The notes beneath the pieces were generated by a model, which ran no database searches, was not told the DNA's origin, and saw nothing but the letters and a program-made list of their open reading frames with translations. From assembly GCA_023249715.1 (NCBI GenBank), contig JAHFCA010000072.1:1-7240 (forward strand): a stretch of DNA of 7,240 nucleotides, written 5' to 3'. The stretch comes from Elusimicrobiota bacterium. GTDB lineage: Bacteria; Elusimicrobiota; Elusimicrobia; 2-02-FULL-39-32. The position numbers were made by a program, and so were the translations under genes. Below are positions 1 to 4,398 of this stretch, piece after piece (within the stretch, counting starts at the first letter, position 1; the number at the start of each line of letters is the position of its first letter).

Positions 1-35
1 CCCGCTGCAACAGCGCCCAACATCATCTCAACCAT
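1..35 (-). CDS. Possible 5' end of a divergent gene (only 11 codons visible)
   Basis: On the minus strand an ATG at 35-33 is preceded by GGAGG (49-45) at a nine-base spacing, in an A-rich leader. This is the cleanest start signal in the window. The visible product begins MVEMMLGAVAAG, small and hydrophobic, as in the first helix of a membrane protein or a signal peptide; too little is visible to name it. If real, it is transcribed away from the large plus-strand gene, with only 29 bases between the two proposed starts, which leaves no room for separate promoters in the gap. The alternative is that the large gene extends leftward and this signal is a coincidence on its antisense strand. Confidence 0.4.
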   Translation of the reverse strand, partial: MVEMMLGAVAA

Positions 36-36
36 A

Positions 37-252
37 TTATGATCCCTCCAAATTTTTTAGCTCTGTGTCGCCCGGCTCAGAAATAAGAGCTAAAAACATA
101 AGAGCAAATGCTGATAAATATATTATCCATTTAGTAGATAATTTAAAAGAGAGAAACACATCGCTCACTGTTCCCGCGGAAAATAAAAGGACAGATAAGT
201 TGGCCAGCGCTGTAGAAAGTAATCGTCTGCGGGCAGTATTAAAGAATTTCAT
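37..252 (-). CDS. Doubtful small two-helix membrane protein, antisense to the start of the large gene
   Basis: A minus-strand frame starting at ATG 252-250 gives 71 residues: a basic N-terminus (KFFNTARRRLL), two hydrophobic helices (about 10-33 and 41-57) and an acidic tail. Its TAA is one base before the ATG of the possible minus-strand gene at 35, whose GGAGG lies inside its last codons, as in a coupled operon. A TTGACT box lies upstream (291-286, minus). Against it, only 37 of 71 codons begin with a purine, there is no Shine-Dalgarno at 252, and the overlapping plus frame shows a strong purine-first pattern (57 of 76). Hydrophobic antisense frames arise easily opposite charged protein. 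I think it is more likely a shadow but list it because of the operon-like junction. Confidence 0.22.
   Translation of the reverse strand: MKFFNTARRRLLSTALANLSVLLFSAGTVSDVFLSFKLSTKWIIYLSAFALMFLALISEPGDTELKNLEGS
45..49 (-). promoter_or_regulatory. Strong Shine-Dalgarno GGAGG on the minus strand
   Basis: The minus strand reads AATTTGGAGGGATCATAAT then ATG (35-33). GGAGG with nine-base spacing is close to ideal, while no plus-strand start near 65 has any comparable signal. It decides the proposed divergent start at 35. Confidence 0.45.
54..96. repeat. Perfect 11-bp inverted repeat around the GTG start of the large gene
   Basis: TTTTTAGCTCT (54-64) and AGAGCTAAAAA (86-96) are exact reverse complements separated by 21 bases. 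The left arm ends at the base before the proposed GTG start and the right arm lies within the first codons. It is not an intrinsic terminator: on both strands the T-run precedes rather than follows the stem. It could be an operator for a dimeric regulator between divergent genes, or an RNA hairpin sequestering the start. It may also be chance in AT-rich DNA. Confidence 0.5.
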
Positions 253-3200
253 ATCTAACTTTAGAGTAACAGATAAATCTAGAGCAGTCAACGCTCAATT
301 AGGTAAATCTCTGACGGAAAACCAGGGTAAAAAGTTCCTTCACTTCTTGTCCAATTACTTCTTGGGTGAGCCAGCCTATGCCAACGAGAAGGATGTCCCA
401 TCTAATAACGAGATACGTCGTTCCCTATGTCCTAGTCCAGACAAAAAAATAAAAGTGATTCAAGAAACAGTAACGAATTACAACAATAAAGATGAAAGAG
501 TTTTGGTAAGCTCTGTTATTATTTCCGATGCAAAGACCGGGAAAGTTATTAAGAAGTTAGATGTTACGGATATGGCTAAAAGAGCCAATATTAGACCTAG
601 GTCTATTCATTCAATAGATAAAGTCTTTGTTACATATGTGAGCGTTGAAAAAATTTATTTCAGTCCGGATCGTAAATATATCGGGATAAAATTCAAAAAT
701 CACTATAACATTCATGGTTTTGATGAAGAAAGAGAATATTTAGATGGTATTGACCATAGCGATAGTCTTGCTATCTACACTTGGGATACCGGGGAAAAAG
801 TACAGGATTTTAATAATATCGATGAAAGAGATATGAAAGATGCGTGGTTCCCTACATATGAAAAATTACCTATACAGATTGATTCAATTAGTTTAGAAGA
901 AGGTTATGTAGACGTACAATTTAAAGTTTTAAAAGAGATAATGACCAGGGAAAGTAGTTTTCTAGGGGTCAAAATTAGTTCGGGAGAGAAAAGGACATTA
1001 TCTAAAATAAGAAAAATATCGCTCCCTTACAGAAAAACGCCTGCTAAAGATCCAGAAAGAAACTCTCATCTACCAAATTCCTCAGGAATTTTAGGCAATT
1101 TATTCGGCATTCCAGTTTTGGGGAGTTTATTTGCTGGGAAAAATAGGCCGAGAGAAATTTATTTTACAGAGAAAGAGTATATAGATACTGTTCAATCTGT
1201 TATAGACCAGCTATATAAAATATTAAAGAGCGGGGAAACTCGAGCGTTTGTGTTGCATCCGCGCTATTTAGCGGTGATGCGCGCAATTCAACCCAGCATA
1301 GAGCCAACCCAAGAAGAAACAACTTTTAAAAAAGTAAATAAACTTTATAGTCAAGCTTTGAGCAAGGTTTGGCCGGATCATGAAGATTCCATGTTGTCCG
1401 CGGCGCTTACCGGCAGCAATGGCCGGGAATATAGAACAGTTCTAGAAATATTCGTTGGATCTTTACGTGCCGCGCCTATTCAAGTAACAGTAACTAGGCA
1501 AAATATTATTCCCAGAGTTATCGCTGGGTTACTCGCGATTCCATTTTTAAATGGAGCGGCGGCGCCGAGGGATCCGAGCTATTTTTATCCATTTTTAAAC
1601 ACTTTGATGACCGATGTATTAATTGGGTTGCCACTATTGGTTCTTGTTGTGACAGTTATAATTGCAGTTATTTACAAGACTAATAAAGGCGCAAACAGTA
1701 AATACTTAGAAAATAGTGTGGATAGAATGTTTAATTATGTTGCTGGAATTAGCGGAACATTGGTAGCCGTTGCGCTATTAGTCGCTAGCCAAGCTTGCGC
1801 GGCGGTGGGGTTACCAAAAATAATGTCATCCGCTTCGCCCATCTCTACAAATTCACCAGCTGCCTCAGCTTCCTCTGATACGGGTATTAGAATAGTTCCA
1901 AACATAAAGATCGTTGTGGCCAAGCCAGAAGTTCCTGTGGTGACAATTCCTACCCCGGAGCCGACGCGGTCTCCCTCTATTTCTAACGATGGGTTTGGAA
2001 ATGCCACACCTTCTGCGACGCCTTCGGCAACGCCCGCTCCCATTCCAATGGAGTATAAAACAAGCGTTACTTCACCCGATGGGAAAACGGTCGCTGCCGT
2101 TAGCCCGCATACGAGTTATACGGTTCTTATTATTCAAGACGCAAATACCGGAGCAAAAAAAGAGATCTATATGGGAGGCGGCGGTTACAGCAGCAACTAC
2201 CATGTAGAATTCAGCCCGGACAGCAAAACTATAGCTGTGCTCATGCGCACCTATGCCTTCGATTTCACGAAATATGGCATTACCTACCTCCATTCCCTTC
2301 ATCTTTATAATGTAAAAGGAGAACTTTTACAAAGCCAATATAGAGATGAAAGTGGCAATCAAATTTACTCGATTGAAAATATGAAGTGGAACGCTTACTC
2401 AGTAGATCTTACCTATAAACCTGTCATTGAATTTGAGGCGGCTAAAGATCTGGTGAGCGGCGGGCCCATGGTGACAAATTACAAATCTGGCGAAACTTCT
2501 CATATGAGGGTGGAAATCCCTCTTGCCTTGTACGAGGAAAATGCGGACAGAAGATTCGAAGAAAGAACAAATTTGAAGGTTATTTTAAAACAGGCCCCCA
2601 ATCAAGAGGAGCAGGGAGGTTACTATTATGATTTGGTCGTAAGGAGGGATCACCCCTATTCTTACTCCGAAAAAATAGTTAGCCAAAAACGCTTGGGATA
2701 CTGGATTAATGATACTCGACAAGTTCAATTCAGCCCCGACGGTCGCCATATTGGCATGATTTACCGGGAATATTCCGGCGGCCCGCTGTTTAAAGTTTTT
2801 GACTTAAATGCGGAGTCTATCTATGAATATTCCACAAAGGGTTATAGGGATTTAATCGTTCGCTTTACCTTAAATAACGATGGTGGCACGGTTACCTATA
2901 ATCGCATTATGTATGGAGACTCGCGCCCCCACAACAGACCGGTTGAATACACGGTCGAACAGACCGATGAATTTAAATTGAACGAGCTTACAACTTCGGT
3001 TTTGTCAACCGTGAAAAAAATCGTTTCCACTGTCGCTATTGGGGGATTAGCGTTCTTTGGTTTGGATGCTTTCTCCTCCGCCCATGCGGCCACTTTGGGT
3101 GGTGTAACCTCCATAGCGGCGATCAACCCACTCGTAGTCCCGCTTATCGCCATAGTTGTTTTGGCAGTTTGTTACACTCGCTACTTTGTTAAACCGGGTG

Positions 3201-4150
3201 TGAACGCGGAATTTTTCTTAAAACAAGAGGAAGCAAAACTGAGAAGCAAGAATTACTCCCTACGCCAACTAAAAAGCAACCTTTTGGCTCAGCTCGCTTT
3301 TTACGCGCCTAAACAAAAAGTTGCTTCTAATTATTTTGAGCACGTACAGCAGGTGGAATTCCAAGTGATACAGTTGGCGTTGGCCTTGGCGCAAAATCCT
3401 ACCGCAGCGAACCGTGTGCAAGTAGAAGCGCAGATTGAAACTTTAATAACAGGCTCCGTTTCCATAGCTCCAGAAATAGCTCCCAACTACCTCAACCAAT
3501 ATTTAGGAATTTTAGATATGGCGGATAGCTCCTTAAATTTAGAGGAGTCGAATAGAAAATTAAAATTATTCCCATTCATGGGTAAACGATTTGAAGATTT
3601 ATTTACCCGAACTCTGGCGCTAGCCGTTCAAGCAACGCAGCCGGAACAGAATTTGTCCGAGATTTCCGGCGCGGAAAATCAACCCAAACCGACCAAGACA
3701 TTTATCGCGGATTCCGTATTCGAACCCGGCAACGAAGAGGGAGCCATCATGGTGGAAGCGATCGCCAAAGAGCTCATTGGTTCCGCCGGCGAAGAGGCCA
3801 TCGCCATTGTCGCTAAAAACCGCAAAGTAGAGGATATTAAAAAAACGATAACAAAAATCTTGATAGATAAATATAATATTGGCGAAGAGGTTATCAATAA
3901 GAGAGCGCGCTTCTATGCTGCCCAAGGGAGAAAAATTGACGTTCGGAAAATTTACAGAACGTTAACCCAAGATGGGTTAGCCGCTTTAGGATTAGACATT
4001 ATTACCGATAGAGAAGAGAGACTCGCCCTGGGCGGGGAGAGCTCTATGAGAATAAAAGTGTACCAGCTCATTACGTCCACGATTGTTAGGGAAATTATTA
4101 ATATGGAGGAGACTACAAGAAGCTCAAGATTTATACGCATAAATGCGTAA
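65..4150 (+). CDS. Very large membrane-anchored protein with PD40/WD40-like propeller repeats and internal signal-peptide-like segments; function unknown
   Basis: I do not recognise a named family for the whole 1361-residue product. In order it shows: a charged N-terminus (1-87); a signal-peptide-like stretch ending in AYA-NE (about 88-107); a first block of SPD-type beta repeats (about 118-320); a helical region (361-480); a hydrophobic pair (482-500 and 515-537); a third hydrophobic segment ending ACAA (557-580); a Pro/Ser/Thr linker (588-662); a second SPDG-repeat block (660-965); another hydrophobic pair (984-1009 and 1015-1040); and a helical C-terminus. SPDG repeats are typical of TolB/WD40-like propellers, which usually bind partners or polymers rather than catalyse; an envelope role is inferred. 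The GTG start at 65 has no Shine-Dalgarno and the frame stays open back to position 2, so the gene may begin upstream. However, first-position purines are 57 of 76 codons after position 65 and only 4 of 21 before it, which favours a start near 65. An intrinsic terminator follows the TAA. Confidence 0.88.
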   Translation: MSPGSEIRAKNIRANADKYIIHLVDNLKERNTSLTVPAENKRTDKLASAVESNRLRAVLKNFISNFRVTDKSRAVNAQLGKSLTENQGKKFLHFLSNYFLGEPAYANEKDVPSNNEIRRSLCPSPDKKIKVIQETVTNYNNKDERVLVSSVIISDAKTGKVIKKLDVTDMAKRANIRPRSIHSIDKVFVTYVSVEKIYFSPDRKYIGIKFKNHYNIHGFDEEREYLDGIDHSDSLAIYTWDTGEKVQDFNNIDERDMKDAWFPTYEKLPIQIDSISLEEGYVDVQFKVLKEIMTRESSFLGVKISSGEKRTLSKIRKISLPYRKTPAKDPERNSHLPNSSGILGNLFGIPVLGSLFAGKNRPREIYFTEKEYIDTVQSVIDQLYKILKSGETRAFVLHPRYLAVMRAIQPSIEPTQEETTFKKVNKLYSQALSKVWPDHEDSMLSAALTGSNGREYRTVLEIFVGSLRAAPIQVTVTRQNIIPRVIAGLLAIPFLNGAAAPRDPSYFYPFLNTLMTDVLIGLPLLVLVVTVIIAVIYKTNKGANSKYLENSVDRMFNYVAGISGTLVAVALLVASQACAAVGLPKIMSSASPISTNSPAASASSDTGIRIVPNIKIVVAKPEVPVVTIPTPEPTRSPSISNDGFGNATPSATPSATPAPIPMEYKTSVTSPDGKTVAAVSPHTSYTVLIIQDANTGAKKEIYMGGGGYSSNYHVEFSPDSKTIAVLMRTYAFDFTKYGITYLHSLHLYNVKGELLQSQYRDESGNQIYSIENMKWNAYSVDLTYKPVIEFEAAKDLVSGGPMVTNYKSGETSHMRVEIPLALYEENADRRFEERTNLKVILKQAPNQEEQGGYYYDLVVRRDHPYSYSEKIVSQKRLGYWINDTRQVQFSPDGRHIGMIYREYSGGPLFKVFDLNAESIYEYSTKGYRDLIVRFTLNNDGGTVTYNRIMYGDSRPHNRPVEYTVEQTDEFKLNELTTSVLSTVKKIVSTVAIGGLAFFGLDAFSSAHAATLGGVTSIAAINPLVVPLIAIVVLAVCYTRYFVKPGVNAEFFLKQEEAKLRSKNYSLRQLKSNLLAQLAFYAPKQKVASNYFEHVQQVEFQVIQLALALAQNPTAANRVQVEAQIETLITGSVSIAPEIAPNYLNQYLGILDMADSSLNLEESNRKLKLFPFMGKRFEDLFTRTLALAVQATQPEQNLSEISGAENQPKPTKTFIADSVFEPGNEEGAIMVEAIAKELIGSAGEEAIAIVAKNRKVEDIKKTITKILIDKYNIGEEVINKRARFYAAQGRKIDVRKIYRTLTQDGLAALGLDIITDREERLALGGESSMRIKVYQLITSTIVREIINMEETTRSSRFIRINA
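326..385 (+). other. Internal signal-peptide-like segment ending AYA-NE
   Basis: Residues 88-107 of the large protein have two lysines, a moderately hydrophobic aromatic core (FLHFLSNYFL) and a textbook signal-peptidase-like AYA|NE junction, immediately before the first propeller-like block. It is about 87 residues inside the frame, too deep for an ordinary N-terminal signal. The core contains His, Ser and Asn, so it may be a degenerate or weak translocation signal. No ATG, GTG or TTG with a Shine-Dalgarno precedes it closely enough to make it the real N-terminus. Confidence 0.4.
416..1024 (+). other. First PD40/WD40-like beta-repeat block
   Basis: Residues about 118-320 contain SPDKKIKVIQE (124 onward) and FSPDRKYIGIKF (199 onward), each the conserved turn-strand of a TolB/WD40-like blade. 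They are paired with strands ending in DAKTGKVIKKLD and YTWDTGEKVQDF. Repeats are fewer and more diverged than in the second block, so this could be a partial propeller or one closed with other strands. Confidence 0.5.
1505..1732 (+). other. Hydrophobic module A: AxA-ending segment plus transmembrane helix
   Basis: Residues 481-556 hold a signal-peptide-like stretch (IPRVIAGLLAIPFLNGAAA), a short loop, and a clear transmembrane helix (about 515-537). This is followed by Y-K-x3-G-x-N and a polar, basic stretch with KYLEN. The order and the post-helix motif match module B at 3014-3244, indicating an internal repeat. The basic residues after the helix suggest that its C-terminal side faces the cytoplasm. 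Confidence 0.6.
1733..2050 (+). other. Third hydrophobic segment and Pro/Ser/Thr-rich linker
   Basis: Residues 557-580 form a hydrophobic segment (GTLVAVALLVASQACAA) resembling a signal peptide or a weak lipobox (SQAC; the usual Leu at -3 is absent). Residues 588-662 are low complexity, with VTIPTPEPTRSPS and a tandem ATPSATP repeat, as in extended cell-envelope linkers. The linker leads into the second propeller block, consistent with holding that block away from a membrane. Confidence 0.6.
2042..2961 (+). other. Second PD40/WD40-like propeller block
   Basis: Residues about 660-965 contain three clear blade motifs: SPDGKTVAAVS (670), FSPDSKTIAVLM (716) and FSPDGRHIGMIY (889). Each is paired with a strand such as SLHLYNVKGELL or LFKVFDLNAESI. 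The family context is TolB/DPP-IV-like propellers. There is no catalytic Ser-Asp-His domain after it, so a peptidase is not supported. Confidence 0.65.
3014..3244 (+). other. Hydrophobic module B: AHA-A segment plus transmembrane helix
   Basis: Residues 984-1060 begin with two lysines, then a signal-peptide-like core (IVSTVAIGGLAFFGLDAF) ending SSAHAA. A linker and a transmembrane helix (about 1021-1037) follow, then YFVKPGVNAEFFLK. It parallels module A in order, spacing and the helix-exit pattern (aromatic, K, G-x-N, aromatic-aliphatic). Confidence 0.6.
3686..4147 (+). other. C-terminal alpha/beta region of unknown function
   Basis: Residues about 1208-1361 follow a helical stretch and differ from the rest: alternating beta-like (AIAIVAKN, ARFYAAQG) and helical (VEDIKKTITKILIDKY, IDVRKIYRTLTQDGLAALGL) segments with acidic and Gly-rich turns (PGNEEGA, LALGGESS). 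It looks like a compact globular domain, presumably cytoplasmic after the last transmembrane helix. I cannot assign a family or an active site. Confidence 0.4.
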
Positions 4151-4156
4151 TCGTGG

Positions 4157-4186
4157 GGGAGAAAGGACCCCTTTGGTGCTGCTCCC
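4157..4186 (+). other. Small RNA hairpin just after the large gene
   Basis: GGGAGAAAGG (4157-4166) can pair with CCTTT (4170-4174) and CTCCC (4182-4186), giving a ten-pair stem with a 3-base loop and a 7-base bulge (GGTGCTG). It lies 7 bases after the stop codon and 11 bases before the terminator stem. There is no T-run, so it is not a terminator alone; a 3'-end stabilising hairpin or part of a processed RNA is possible. GGGGGAG (4155-4161) could instead pair with TTCCCCC (4224-4230) in the terminator loop. Confidence 0.35.
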
Positions 4187-4197
4187 TCGAAAAATTA

Positions 4198-4273
4198 GCC
4201 GCGCGTTTAAAGTTACTGGCAACTTCCCCCTAATTCCCTAACAGTTGTCTTTAACACGCGCGGCGCTTTTTTT
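4198..4273 (+). terminator. Intrinsic terminator of the large gene
   Basis: GCCGCGCG (4198-4205) pairs exactly with CGCGCGGC (4257-4264). The stem continues after a small bulge with TTAAAG/CTTTAA, and is followed after GC by seven T (4267-4273). The loop is unusually long (about 40 bases) and itself holds AGTT/AACT complementarity. Position and T-run make termination after the large gene very likely, separating it from the next operon. Confidence 0.85.
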
Positions 4274-4285
4274 CCTAAAACCCCC

Positions 4286-4313
4286 TTGACAATTCTTTAA
4301 ATACCCCTATCCT
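4286..4313 (+). promoter_or_regulatory. Sigma-70-type promoter for the receiver-adaptor operon
   Basis: A perfect TTGACA (4286-4291) is followed after 16 bases by TATCCT (4308-4313, four of six to consensus). It lies directly downstream of the terminator and about 85 bases upstream of the GTG start at 4399. The -10 box overlaps a CCTT-T-AAGG inverted repeat (4311-4319), a possible operator but short. Confidence 0.55.
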
Positions 4314-4336
4314 TTAAGGTACTGAGAGGACGTGGT

Positions 4337-4366
4337 TTGAACTTACTCGATCTTTTATAGTATATA
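4337..4366 (+). promoter_or_regulatory. Weak alternative promoter nearer the gene
   Basis: TTGAAC (4337-4342) and TATATA (4361-4366) with an 18-base spacer, inside an alternating TA tract (4356-4369). Both hexamers are four of six. It would give a short leader. Less convincing than the TTGACA promoter upstream. Confidence 0.2.
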
Positions 4367-4386
4367 TATGTAGATATGGTTTTTAT

Positions 4387-4390
4387 GGAG
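4387..4390 (+). promoter_or_regulatory. Shine-Dalgarno GGAG deciding the GTG start at 4399
   Basis: GGAG (4387-4390) is eight bases from the GTG at 4399. The upstream in-frame GTG at 4390 overlaps this motif and has no Shine-Dalgarno of its own. The product from 4399 starts MRILVVDDD, the usual N-terminus of a receiver domain. Confidence 0.65.
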
Positions 4391-4398
4391 TGTCTTGT

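Noticed and set aside
1796..1801. Lipobox around the Cys in ASQACAA of the large protein.
   Set aside because: The position -3 residue is Ser and the segment is internal, so true lipidation is not supported; it is only mentioned as resembling one.
1735..2043. Minus-strand Gly/Val/Ala-rich frame of 102 codons.
   Set aside because: It is the antisense of the Pro/Ser/Thr linker, and its low-complexity composition mirrors that of the plus strand.
4198..4273. Terminator acting on the minus strand as well (TAATTTTT after the stem).
   Set aside because: There is no minus-strand gene ending here, and three bases interrupt the T-run.
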